Both the position numbers and the translations under genes were made by a program. A stretch of DNA of 64,000 nucleotides, taken from positions 48,465,728 to 48,529,727 of the forward strand of contig NC_081553.1 in the NCBI RefSeq assembly GCF_963082655.1. Reading direction: 5' to 3'. This document shows, piece after piece, positions 45,561-56,224 of this stretch (position 1 is its first letter; every line of letters starts with the position of its first letter). The DNA comes from Stomoxys calcitrans (Eukaryota > Arthropoda > Insecta > Diptera > Muscidae). The notes under the pieces were generated by a model. That model saw nothing but the letters and a program-made list of their open reading frames with translations, had not been told where the DNA came from and ran no database searches.

Positions 45561-45988
45561 GGTTGTTGGGAATTGCAAATGGGCCATATCGGTTGAGATC
45601 TGGATATAGCTCCAACATACATTGGTTCTTCGAAGTGAGTTCTTGAGCCCCTAGAAGCTGTCTTTATTATCTGATTGGGCTGAAATGTTCAACCTAGTGT
45701 TCCGTTATAACTTCCGACGATCGTTAAAAGTATGGTCCAACTTGGTGCATAACCTGGTGTAGGTTAGGTTAGGTAAGAGTGGCAGTACTTTACAGACTCA
45801 CTTAGACAATTTTTGAGTCCATTGTGATACCTCAGTACCGACAGACCAAGGCTTCTGGCGGGAATCGAACCCACGACCCCTGCACTGGTAATCCAAGCAT
45901 GCTACCAACTCGGCTACCGGGGCGCCTGATGTAGCTCCCATATAAACCGGTCTCCCAAATAAGTTCGGATAGGATACATTTATTTTTA
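45561..45988 (-). mobile_element. DINE-like family D fragment split by a SINE
   Basis: GGAATTGCAAATGGGCCATA, TCGGTTGAGATCTGG, CTTCTTGAG-like and TCCAACTTGGTGCATAACC precede the SINE; GATGTAGCTCCCATATAAAC follows it. The two sides join as one family D monomer (compare AACCTGATATAGCTCCCATA at 46699). It ends where the next element starts at 45989. Confidence 0.65.
45763..45924 (-). mobile_element. tRNA-headed SINE, short form, with target duplication
   Basis: The minus strand starts with a tRNA-like head containing a box A match TAGCCGAGTTGG (45905-45916) and a perfect box B GGTTCGATTCC (45861-45871). The body is only about 60 bp (GAGGTATCACAATGGAC, GTCTAAGTGAGTCTG) and it ends TTACCTAACCTAAC. 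Flanks CCTGGTGTAG (45753-45762) and CCTGATGTAG (45925-45934) are a 10-bp duplication with one mismatch. The acceptor stem does not pair, so it is not a working tRNA gene. Its 3' part matches the LINE end at 33013-33092. Confidence 0.88.
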
Positions 45989-47612
45989 TATCCACCACCA
46001 AAGGATTGGGGTATACTAATCTAGTCATTCCGTTTGTAATACCTCGAAATATTTGTTTAAGACTCCATATTCTTGATCGTCTCGACATCCTGAGTCGATC
46101 TAGCCATGATCGTCCTCCCGTCCTTCTGTGTAAATCACGATGGAGGTCAAACCCGTTAAGCTTACCGCTTGAAATTTTGCACAGATACTTTAAATTGATG
46201 TAGGTCATTGGGAATTTCAAATGATCCATATCGGTTCAGATTTAGATATAGCTCCCATATAAACCGATCTCCGGATTTGACTTCTTGAACCGCTGGAAGC
46301 CGCAATTGTGATCCGATTTGGTTGAAATTTTGTATATAGTGTTATGTGATCACTTACAAACACTGTGCCTAGTACCTTCGAAATCGGTCGAGATCCTGAT
46401 ATAGCTCCTATATAAACCGATCACCCGATTTGACTTCTTGAGCGTCTGGAAGCCACAATTTTCAAATGATTTAATTGAAATTTTGCACATAAGGTTAGTT
46501 CATGACTCCCAACAACTGTGCTGAGTACCGTCGAAATCGGTCGAGAACCTAATATAGCTCCCATATAAACCGATCTCCCGATTTGACTTCTTGAGCGTCT
46601 GGAAGTCGCAATTGTCATGCGATTTGGCTTAAATTTTGTACATAATGTTATGTTATGGCTCCCAACAACTGTGCTGAGTACCGTCGAAATCGGTCGAGAA
46701 CCTGATATAGCTCCCATATAAACCGATCTCCCGATTTGACTTCTTGAGCCTCTGGAAGTCGAAATTGTCATCCGATTTGGCTGAAATTTTGTACATAGTC
46801 TCATGTTAGGACTCCCAATAACTGTGCTGAGTGCAATTCAAATCGGTCTATAACCTGATATAGCTCCCATATAATCCGATCTACCAATTTGACTTCTTGA
46901 GCCTCTGGATGTCGATATTGTCATCCGATTTGGCTGAAATTTTGTATATAGTGTTATGTTATGACTTGCAAACACTGTGCCTAGTACCGTTGAAATCGGT
47001 CGAGAACCTGATATAGCTCCCATATAAACCGATCTCCCGATTTGACTTCTTGAGCGTCTGGAAGCCACAATTTTCATACGATTTGGCTGAAATTTTGTAC
47101 ATAGTGTTATGGTATTACTTGCAAACACTGTGCCTACTACCGTTGAAATCGGTCGAGAACCTGATATAGCTCCCATGTAAACCGATCTCCCGATTTGACG
47201 TCTTGAACGCCTGGAAGCCGCAATTTTTATCCAATTTGGCTGAAATTTTGCACATAGTGTTCTGTTACGACTTCCAACAACTGTGTCAAGTCCGATTCAA
47301 ATCGGTCGAGAACCTAATATAGCTCCCATGTAAACCGATCTCCCGATTTGTCTTCTTGAGCCCCTAGAAGCCGCCCTTTTTGACCGATTTGACTGAAATT
47401 TTTCACATAGTGTTCTGTTATGACTCTCAACAACTGTGCTAAGTACTATCCGAATCGATCGATAACCAGATATAGCTCCCATATTTTAGCAGAATCCGTG
47501 GTGGGGGGTTCCCCAGGTTCGGACCGCCCGAAATTAGCACGCCTTTGCTAGTTAAATTATAGTGGGCTCAAAAGATTCGAGACGGCCGAACATGGCACAC
47601 TTTTACTTGTTT
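45989..47612 (-). mobile_element. DINE-like family D element
   Basis: On the minus strand the 3' end is at 45989 (TATCCACCACCAAAGGATTG, GGGGTATACTAATCTAGTC), with a degenerate microsatellite (46100-46120). Monomers are at exactly 153-bp spacing (ATATAGCTCCCATATAA at 46551, 46704, 46857 and 47010). The left terminus GTTCGGACCGCCCGAAATT is at about 47518. A second, more decayed terminus (GACGGCCGAACATGGCACAC, TTTTACTTG) follows at 47580-47612, so two left ends lie side by side. Monomer phrases are GAAATCGGTCGAGAACCTGA and TTTGGCTGAAATTTTGTAC. Short open frames arise from the 51-codon period. Confidence 0.75.
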
Positions 47613-48805
47613 ACTCCATCATAAATCTGTGGCCAATTTGAGCATTTTTTGATGGAACAAAAGACCACTGATGACAAATATTGTCGTTGACTTCATCTTC
47701 TATGAAATAGATTTTCCTCTCTTATAGTTTGTGTGCGATAAGTTGCACGAAGTTGGTTGCATTTTCGAAATTGTTTTCTTCAGTTTAGATTTGAGAAAAT
47801 AAAATATTTTTCTTTCCATGCAATTTTACTATAGTTTTAAATCTTCGAATGTGTTCATTATTTATTCTATTGGGGTGTTTTCTGCTGTGCTCAAGATAAA
47901 CAAGAGGATGGAAAAGTTTTCTCTTAGTTTTCTTTTTTTTTGTTATTTATGTTGTCAAGACGGAATATCCACTGTTGCTTTTGTAGGAGGACTTCTTAAC
48001 TGGGCTAATGATTTTGCGAGAAAGTGTGACAAAAAACACGAAACAGGAAAAGTGGGCGCTACTGCTTGATGAAGCGCTTTCTTCTCAAGGATTTTAAAGG
48101 AGTGGGAGGGTGAGGAGGAGTGCATGGTATGTATGTTGGGATTTGTATATTAATGAGCACAGGACAGTTGTCCTTTTTCTCGTAATGACTCCGAAGCTTG
48201 CGAAAAAGACAAATCAAAGAGTTTTTGTTGCTCTTGTTGTCATGTCGGCGACTTCATTCTTCTTACTCCTCTTCTTCTTCGTTTTTCCTCTTGTACATAA
48301 CTTATGTTTTAATTAAGAGCTGAATTTTAAATAAGTTACCAACTCTGGGATGAATCTAAATATTTACTTGTGCCACTTTTCTTTTTGTGTTGTTGTAGAT
48401 TTTCCTTTTGCTTCTAGTCGACTCTGGTTCGAATGCAATGCAAAAGGAGATTTTGTGTATTTGTAATTAGCCCCCTTTTTTTTTCTTGGGAATATCCAAA
48501 TTAGGGTTTTATTCGGAATAAAAATTCAGCATACCAAATGCGAATGATTGGAAGAAATGATGTTTCAGTTGATTTGGCTACTAACGACCAAAGATCAAAG
48601 AGTATCCCTGCGTAACCACAACAACCAACACCAACACATTGTGCTAATCAAACGAAGGAAGTGACAATGGAAAATTGACTATGATGCCCTTAATGAATTT
48701 TTTGGGTTACAAATAACCCAAACTTTGATTAAGCTGTCCAATTGAAGGATGTTCTAATTTGAATCTCTTTTTATTTGGGGTTAATTCTAATGAATTTATT
48801 AGGTG
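47613..48805. other. Spacer without recognisable gene
   Basis: T-rich unique DNA with CTTCTTC-type stretches near 48260-48290. Frames of 83 and 68 codons (47818-48069, 48110-48316) have hydrophobic, low-complexity translations and no domain. I do not call them genes. Confidence 0.55.
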
Positions 48806-49190
48806 GAGCTAGTAAAAGCGCGTTAAGTTTGGCCGGGCCGAACCTAATATACCCTCCTCCAAGGATTGCATTTAGCAATCGCATAGTATCTCCTTTTAGG
48901 CATACAAAGGATAATGGATAAGAAATGCTATGCTATTGGAACTATATCGTGTTATATCAGCCGACAAAAACTGCGCCCTCTAGGGGCGGGAGATCGCAAT
49001 CGGGAGATCGCTATGTATGGGAGCCATATCAGGCTATGGACCGATTCAGACCATATTTGCCACGTATATTGAAGATCATAGGAGAAGTAGTTGTGCAAAA
49101 TTTTAGCCAAATCATATTTGAATTACGCCCTCTAGAGGCTTTGGAATTATAATCGAAAGATAGGTTTATATGGGATTTTTACAGGTATTT
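48806..49190 (+). mobile_element. DINE-like element, left part, cut by an RTE-like LINE
   Basis: AGTAAAAGCGCGTTAAG, hairpin TTTGGCCGGGCCGAA (a G-T type pair in the stem), TATACCCTCCTCC, then the 5' module (CAGACCATATTTGCCACG, GCCCTCTAGAGGC). Monomer sequence stops near 49190 where LINE sequence begins. A right DINE-like end occurs on the far side at 51514-51718, so the LINE may have landed inside this element. Confidence 0.65.
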
Positions 49191-51513
49191 GGGAGGCCAT
49201 AGAAAAAGTCTGTATTCAAGTCAGCCAACGTTGACAACCCACGCAAACGAAAAACGGACCACGATTTGCGGATCTGCACCTGGAATGACCGCACTCTTTA
49301 TAGAGAAGGTGCAGTATACACGCTGGCGGATGTATTAGAGAAGTACAAGGCAGATATTACCGCCTTACAGGAAGTGCCATGGACTGGCAATGGCGTCACT
49401 ACAACACCAAAAGTTGACGAACTACACTATAGCTGCCATAACACAAGGAATGAATTTGTCTGTGGATTTGTGATTAGTCGAAGACTGACACACTTTGTCT
49501 CCAGCTTTACTCCGGTGGATGAGAGGCTAGCCACAATACGCATAAAAGCCAAATTCTTCAACATAAGCCTTATTTGTGCCCATGCCCCGACGAAAGACAA
49601 AGACGAGCAGACCAAGGATATTTTCTACAAGCGCCTAGAGAGAGAATATGACCGCTGCCCCGCCCATGATATTAAAATCGTTCTTGGAGATTTTAATGCG
49701 AAGATAGAGAAGGAAGACATTTTTGGTCCAACAGTCGGAAAGTTTAGCCTTCACGAGATAACGTCCAGTAATGGGTTGAGGCTGACAGATTTCGCCGCAG
49801 CAAAAAACATTTTAGTTAGTAGCACCAGATTTCAACATAAAAATATTCACCGTTTAAACATGGCGAGGAAAGTATGATCTAACACTGAACGATCTGACAC
49901 TGGTAACACTGTACGATCTGACACTCGTAACTAACACTGATAACATGCTGAGAATATGGAAAGAATGTTTTACCCAACTGCTAGAGTCCGAAGTTGGCGG
50001 CGAAAAGGATACCGCAGAACCAATCAATGATGATGGTACAGAATGTTTACCTACTAGTCAGAATTAGGTCCAGGTAACAGTGACCCGACTAAAGAACAAC
50101 AAGGCAGCAGGAACCGACGGGTTACCCGCTGAACTGATAAGGCGCACGCTGATAAGGCGCATGCATCAGCTTATCTGCGCAATCTGGCTAGAAGAACGCA
50201 TATCCGATGATTGGATCATCAGCATACTATGTCCTGTACACCAGAAAGGAGACAAGACGGAATATGCCAACTACAGAGGAATAAGTCTCCTCCCCATCGC
50301 ATACAAGATACTCTCGAGCGTACTGTGTGAAAGATTAAAACCTAAAGTCAATGAGATAATTGGGCCCTATCATTGCGGCTTTGGACCTGTTAATCCACTT
50401 TGGACCAGATACTCTCACACTGCGCCATATCCTGGAGAAGACCCGAGAAGGACAAATCAACACCTACAATCTCTTTGTTGACTACAAAGCCGCCTTCGAT
50501 TCTCCTTTACATTCAAAGGTATTTCAAGCCATGTCTGAGTTTCGTATCCCTGCAAAATTGATAGGACTCTGCAGGATGACACTTGCTGATACGCGTTCCT
50601 CAGCAAGTATAGGAAAGAATCTCTCCGAACCATTTAATACCAAACGAGGTTTAAGACAAGGAGACAGCCTATCGTGTGATCTCTTTAATATCCTGCTGGA
50701 GAATATTATACGAGAGGCAGATGTGAATATGCCTCGCCTATGCCGACGATATCGATGTCATAGTTCGGTCACCGGAAGTAGTTAATGAAGCATTTGAAAG
50801 AATCGAAAGAGAGTCAGTGAAAATGAGTCTGGCAGTAAATGGAGATAAGACGAAATGGATGGTTTCAACTCCCAAAAAGCCTTGCACAACACAAATGGAG
50901 AAAGTTGGGAACCACAACTTTGAGACAGTCAGTAACTTTATCTAACTCGGCGCCGCCATAACCGAAACGAATGACACCAGTTTTGAGATTAAGCGAAGAA
51001 TAATCCTGGCAAATAGACGCTACTTTGGACTAAGTAAGCAGTTTAGAAACAACACCTCTCGACAGACGAAGATTACACTATACAAGACACCGATACTACC
51101 CGTGCTGTTATATGGTTCTGAGGCATGGGTACTTGTGAAAGCAGATGAGGTAGTGCTTGGAGTATTTGAGAGAAAGATTCTTCGTAAAATATATGGACCA
51201 ATTTGCGTTAATGGAGAATATGGGCGACGCATGAACCACGAGCTGTATGACGACGATAGCATAGTTACACGCATCAAAATACAACGGCTGCGTTGGCAGA
51301 ATGGATGAAGAAGCTCCAGCAAAGAAGTCTTTTGAAGGCAAACACGGTGGTACACGCAAACCGGGAAGACCAAAAGCCCGATGGAAAGATCAAGTGGTGG
51401 GAGACACCTCGAAACTTGGTGTCAGAGATTTTAGAATGAGCGCAGGAGATCGAGCACATGAACGCTATTCTACGTTCGGCTAGTGTAACAAATGTTCTGT
51501 CATAGCCAATTAA
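49191..51513 (+). mobile_element. RTE-like LINE, copy 2, with endonuclease and RT domains
   Basis: The open frame 49266-49877 is an apurinic-type endonuclease: RICTWNDRTLY, ITALQEVPWTGNG (catalytic Glu), RLATIRIKAKFFNISLICAH, APTKDKDEQTKD and IVLGDFNAKI (catalytic DFN). It ends after STRFQHKNIH, and the C-terminal part of the domain is deleted. RT follows from 50060: KNNKAAGTDGLPAELI, LCPVHQKGDKTEYANYRGIS, NTYNLFVDYKAAFDSPLHSK (motif A intact) and FNTKRGLRQGDSLSCDLFNI (motif B). Motif C is present but frameshifted (AYADDIDVIVR at about 50733). The tail holds LLYGSEAWVLVKADE and RKPGRPKARWKDQVV. The 3' UTR is very short, ending CATAGCCAATTAA, as in copy 1. At least three frameshifts inactivate it. 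RTE clade is my best placement. Confidence 0.85.
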
Positions 51514-51718
51514 AGCGGCATTGCTCGTTCGACTGCTATCGTGATTTCGCCAGACAGATGGACGCATGGTTGGACGGACGCACATGGCTTGATCGACTCA
51601 GAACATCGGGACGGACAAGAATAAATGTGCTATATAAGGTCTTGGACGAAAATTTTGAGGTGTTACAAACGGTGTTACTAGATTAGTATACCTACATCCT
51701 ATGGTAGTGGGTATAAAA
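51514..51718 (+). mobile_element. DINE-like right end after the RTE-like LINE
   Basis: TCGTTCGACTGCTATCGTG, a sparse GACAGATGGACGC microsatellite, GATCGACTCAGAACATCG, AGGTCTTGGACGAAAATTTTG and the terminus CATCCTATGGTAGTGGGTATA. It matches 29541-29767 in its lead-in, which defines a further DINE-like subfamily. Confidence 0.65.
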
Positions 51719-51789
51719 AAAAAAAACAAATAAAAAGGCATTAAGTTCGGCCGGGCCGAAATTTGGATACCCACCACCTCGGATATATA

Positions 51790-52025
51790 TTGGGTTGCCC
51801 AAAAAGTAATTGCGGATTTTTTAAAAGAAAGTAAATGCACTTTTAATAAAACTTAGAATGAACTTTAATCAAATATAATTTTTTAAACTTTTTTTCTAAA
51901 GCAAGCTAATAGTAACAGCTGATAACTGACAGAAGAAAGAATGCAATTACTGAGTCACAAGCTGTGAAAAAATTTGTCAACGCCAACTATATGAAAAATA
52001 CGCAACTACTTTTTGGGCAACCCAA
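51790..52025 (+). mobile_element. Mariner MITE copy 5, full length
   Basis: TTGGGTTGCCCAAAAAGTAA to its inverse, TA on both sides (51788-51789, 52026-52027), 236 bp. It landed in the ATATATAT run just downstream of a family C terminus. The best-preserved copy in the window for defining the family. Confidence 0.9.
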
Positions 52026-52483
52026 TATATATATTAAACAGCTGTCGCCATAAAACATTGAGAATGCATAATTTACTCCGATGTCCCTCGGAATATATCA
52101 GCTATATACAAATCTGGACCGATCAAGGGGAGAATTGAACATTTATATCGAGGAGCCTAACACAACCAAATATCAGCGAAATCGGACAATAAATGTGTCT
52201 TTTAGGGGCCCAACACCTTAAATCGAGAGATCGGTCTATATGGCAGCTATATCCAAATCTGAACCGAGCTGGGAGAAATGTCGAAGGCCTCGACTCAAAT
52301 CATTGTCTCTAATTTCGGCGAAATCTGACAATAAGTGCTCCTTTTAGGGGCCCGAAACCTAAAATCGAGATATCGGTCTATATGGCGGCTATATCCAAAT
52401 CTGTACCGATTTTGGCCAAATTGCAGAAAGATGTCGAAGAGCCTAACAGAACTCATACATTCAAATTTCGGCGAAATCTGAAA

Positions 52484-53967
52484 ACAAGTAAAAGCGTGCT
52501 AAGTTCGGCCGGGCCGAATCTTATATACCCTCCACCATGGATCGCATTTTTCGAGTTCTTTTCCCGGCATCTCTTCTTAGGCAAAAAAAAAGGATATAAG
52601 AAATGATTTGCTCTGCTATTAGAGCGATATCAAGATATGGTCCGGTTTGGACCACAATTAAATTATATGTTGGAGACCTGTGTAAAATGTCAGCCAATTC
52701 GAATAAGAATTGCGCCCTTTGTGGGCTCAAGAAGTAAAATAGAGAGACCGATTTATATGGGAGCTGTTTCGGCCTATAGACCGATTCAGACCATAATAAA
52801 CACGTATGTTAATGGTCATGAGAGAATCCGTCGTGCAAAATTTCAGGCAAATCGGATAATAGTTGCGACCTCTAGAGACTTCTTGAGTCTCCCAGTCAAG
52901 ATCCCAGATCGGTTTATATGGCAGCTATATCATGTTATGAACCGACTTGTACTTTATTTGACATAGTTGTTGAAAGTAACAATAAAAAACGTCTTGTGAA
53001 ATTTCAGCCAAATCGGATAGAAATTGAGCCCTCTAGAAGCTCAAGAAGTCAAGTCCCCAGATCTGTTTATATGACAGCTATATCAGGTTATGAACCGATT
53101 TGAACCATATTTGGCACAGTTGTTGGATATCATAACAAAACACGTCGTGCAAAATTTTATTCCAATCGGATAAGAATTGCGCACTATAGAGGCTCAAGAA
53201 GTCAAGACCCCAAATCGGTTTATATGGCAGCTATATAAGGTTATGGACCGATTTGAACCATACTTGGCACAATTGTTGGATATCATAACAAAACACGTCG
53301 TGCAAAATTTTATTCCAATCGGATAAGAATTGCGCACTCTAGAGGCTCAAGAAGTCAAGACCCCAAATCGGTTTATATGGCAGCTATATCAGGTTATGAA
53401 CCGATTTGAACCATACCTGGCACAGTTGTTGGATATAATATCAAAACACGTCGTGCTAAATTTCATTCCAATCGGATAAGAATTGCGTCCTCTAGAGGCT
53501 GAAGAAGTCAAGACCAAAGATCGGTTTAAATGGCAGCTATATCAGGTTATGAACTGATTTGAACCATACTTGGCACAGTTGTTGGATATAATAACAAAAC
53601 ACGACGTGCAAAATTTCAAATTGCGCCCTCTAGAGGCTGAAGAAGTCAAGACCCAAGATCGGTTTATATGGCAGCTATATCAAAACATGGACCGATATGG
53701 CCCATTTACAATACCAACCGACCTACACTAATAAAAAGTATTTGTGCAAAATTTCAAGCGGCTAGCTTTACTCCTTCGGAAGTTAGCGTGCTTTCGACAG
53801 ACAGACGGACGGACGGACGGACAGACGGACGGACATGGCTAGATCGACATAAAATTTCACGACGATCAAGAATATATATACTTTATGGGGTCTCAGACGA
53901 ATATTTCGAGTAGTTACAATCAGAATGACGAAATTAGTATACCCCCCATCTTATGGTGGAGGGTATA
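52484..53967 (+). mobile_element. DINE-like family A element, copy 6, nested in family C
   Basis: A complete element: ACAAGTAAAAGCGTGCTAAG, hairpin, TATACCCTCCACCATGG, 5' module, monomers, microsatellite (53798-53833), ACTTTATGGGGTCTCAGACG, end GGTGGAGGGTATA. Flanks are family C monomer sequence (GGCGAAATCTGAAA before, ATAAATGCGTC after), so the ends are defined to within a few bases. No target duplication is evident, as expected for helitron-type transposition. Confidence 0.85.
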
Positions 53968-54144
53968 ATAAATGCGTCTTTTATGGACCTAAAACCTTAA
54001 ATCAAGAGATCGGACTATATGGCGGCTATATTCAAATATGGACCGATCTGGACCAAATTGCAGAAAGATGTCAAATGGTCCAACACAACTCCATATCCCA
54101 AATTTTAGCAAAATCGGACAATTAAATGCGACTTAAATCGAGAG

Positions 54145-55172
54145 ATCCATCTATATGGCAGGATTAAAGCAAGCCACTTGAAATTTTGCACAAACCATAT
54201 CGGTCCATGTTGTGATATAGCTGCGATATAAACCGATCTGGGATCCTGAATTCTTGAGACTCTAGAGGGCGCAGTTCTTATCCGGTTTGGCTGAAATTTT
54301 GCACGACATGTTTCGTTATAACTTTCAACAACTGTGCCGAGTATGGTTTCAATCGATCCAAAACCTGATATAGCTGCCATATAAACCGATCTGGGATCTT
54401 GACTTCTTGAGCCACTAGAGGGCGCAGTTCTAATCCGATTTGGCTGAAATTTTGCATGATATGTTCTGTTATGACTTCCTACAACTGTGCTTAATATGGT
54501 TTAAATCGGTTCATAACCTGATATAGCTGTCATATAAACCGATCGTTGTTTTTGAATTCTTGAGCCACTAGAGGGAGCAATTCTTATCCGATTTGCCTTA
54601 AATTTTGCATGATGTGTTTTGTTATGACTTCCAATAACTGTGATAAGTATGGTTTCAATCGATCTATAAACTGGTATAGCTGCCATATAAACCGATCTGG
54701 GATTTTGACTTCTGGAACCTATAGAGGGCGCAGTTCTTATCCGATTTGTCTGAAATTTTGCATGATTTGTTTTGTTATGACTTCCAACATCTGTTCCAAG
54801 TATGATTCAAATCGGGTTATAACCTGATATAGCTACCATATAAACAGATCTGGGATCTTGGCTTCTGGAGCCTCTAGAGGGCGCAGTTCTTATTCGGTTT
54901 GGCTGTAATTTTGCCCAACGTGTTTTGTTATGACTTTCAACAACTGTGCTTAGTATGGTTCAAATCGGTCTATAACCTGATATAGCTGTCATATAAACCG
55001 ATCGTGGATCTTGACTTCTTAAGCCACTAGAGGGCGCAATTCTTTTCCGACTTGTCTAAAATTTTGCATGACGTGTTTTGTTATGACTTGCAGCAACTGT
55101 GCTGTGTATAGCTCAAAACGGTCCATAACCTGATATTGCTGCCATTAAACTGATCTGGAATCTTGACTTCTT
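54145..55172 (-). mobile_element. DINE-like family A monomer array, truncated (minus)
   Basis: At least six monomers (AACCTGATATAGCTGCCATA, CTAGAGGGCGCAGTTCTTAT, ATGACTTCCAACAACTGTG). They start from a shortened 3' module (AAGCCACTTGAAATTTTGC) at 54170 and end abruptly at ATCTTGACTTCTTGTTTTTT. No terminal hairpin or microsatellite. A head-to-tail fragment of the same family as 14958-16432. Confidence 0.7.
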
Positions 55173-56224
55173 GTTTTTTTTCCAATTAAGTCTTTCATGC
55201 GAACAAAATTTACAAACAATTATACTCGTTAAAGATTTCATAGAAAATATATTCACCAACAGAATTTAAACAGTTTTACAGTGAAGTAAATTTTTCGACT
55301 TTTAAGTTATGGCAATGTGCCAATGGCAGTTATACCAAAAAAGCCAAAAAAAACACACACACACGCAAAATATATGAATTGTTACACTTCCCATGCTTGG
55401 GGTTGAATAACAACGCCAACAACAACATCAACACTTTTTGACGAATGCATTTATTTATGCAAAAAATATGAAATACACTGGCAAAACCCACACCAACCAG
55501 ACGGACACACAATTTCCGCATTAATTTTTTCTTTTCGCTTTGTTTTTTCCGAGAATTCACAGCAATTTCTGACGTTGCCACGTTCTCCTGCCGCTGCTGC
55601 TGCTGCTGTTGTATTCATGCATTCATATGGAGGAGTTTTTCTCCCTTTGAATTACAGACGGGTAAAAGTAGACGCCGGAAGATGAGCTGCAGATGTAATT
55701 TGTTATCAACCACTGCCAACCAATACCACCACTACCACCACTCTCATACTCATAACACCCAGCTTTAATTCATGCGAGTTTCGAGCATTCGTTTGCTGTA
55801 AATAATTAACCTCCTTTACTGTGAGTGAGTGAGCCTACCTACTACATACCTACCTATTAATATTTATTTATCTTTATGATTAAAACATAAATGGCGAAAT
55901 GGTGTTGCCGGAGCATGTATGTGTGTGCTCGTGTGTGCCATAAGTATATTTACCTATACATATTTAAGTATGAATTTCATAAATGAATTTCCTTAATACG
56001 TCTGTTTCAAGTGGGCCTACAGCTGAATTGAACACTTGCCATGTGTCTGCAACAAACATCATTTCAAGTGTTTGTTGTATCGAAAACGGAAAGATTTGTT
56101 TATAGCCGTGCTATAGAAATTATAAAATATTTACATTGGGTACATTTGTGTTCTTATGCTGAGATACCAAAGATTCTTAAGGCTGCGACATACATAAATA
56201 TAAAGTTGTTCTTTAACCAAATAT
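55173..56224. other. Spacer with GCT repeats
   Basis: Unique DNA with CTGCTG repeats at about 55590-55610 and CCA repeats at about 55725-55745. The 83-codon minus-strand frame at 55330-55581 has no recognisable domain. No gene is seen. Confidence 0.55.

Larger units (their letters stand above)
51723..54140 (+). mobile_element. DINE-like family C element, copy 2, host of a MITE and a family A element
   Basis: Left end ACAAATAAAAAGGCATTAAG, hairpin TTCGGCCGGGCCGAA, GGATACCCACCACCTCGG, then family C monomers (52080-52483). Monomer sequence resumes at 53968 (ATAAATGCGTCTTTTATGG) and runs to about 54140. Two younger insertions interrupt it: a MITE at 51790-52025 and a complete family A element at 52484-53967. 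The right terminus is missing. Confidence 0.75.

Noticed and set aside
44857..45596. Plus-strand hydrophobic frames of 98 and 148 codons
   Set aside because: They lie opposite the minus-strand repeat that reads as a coherent polar protein pattern in line with the adjacent LINE. The plus-strand frames look like shadows.
45853..45924. Functional tRNA gene on the minus strand
   Set aside because: Boxes A and B are excellent, but the acceptor stem does not pair, there is a SINE body and tail, and the unit has a target duplication.
55330..55581. Minus-strand 83-codon frame with hydrophobic C-terminus
   Set aside because: No start context, homologous motif or neighbouring exon; composition follows local AT and GT bias.
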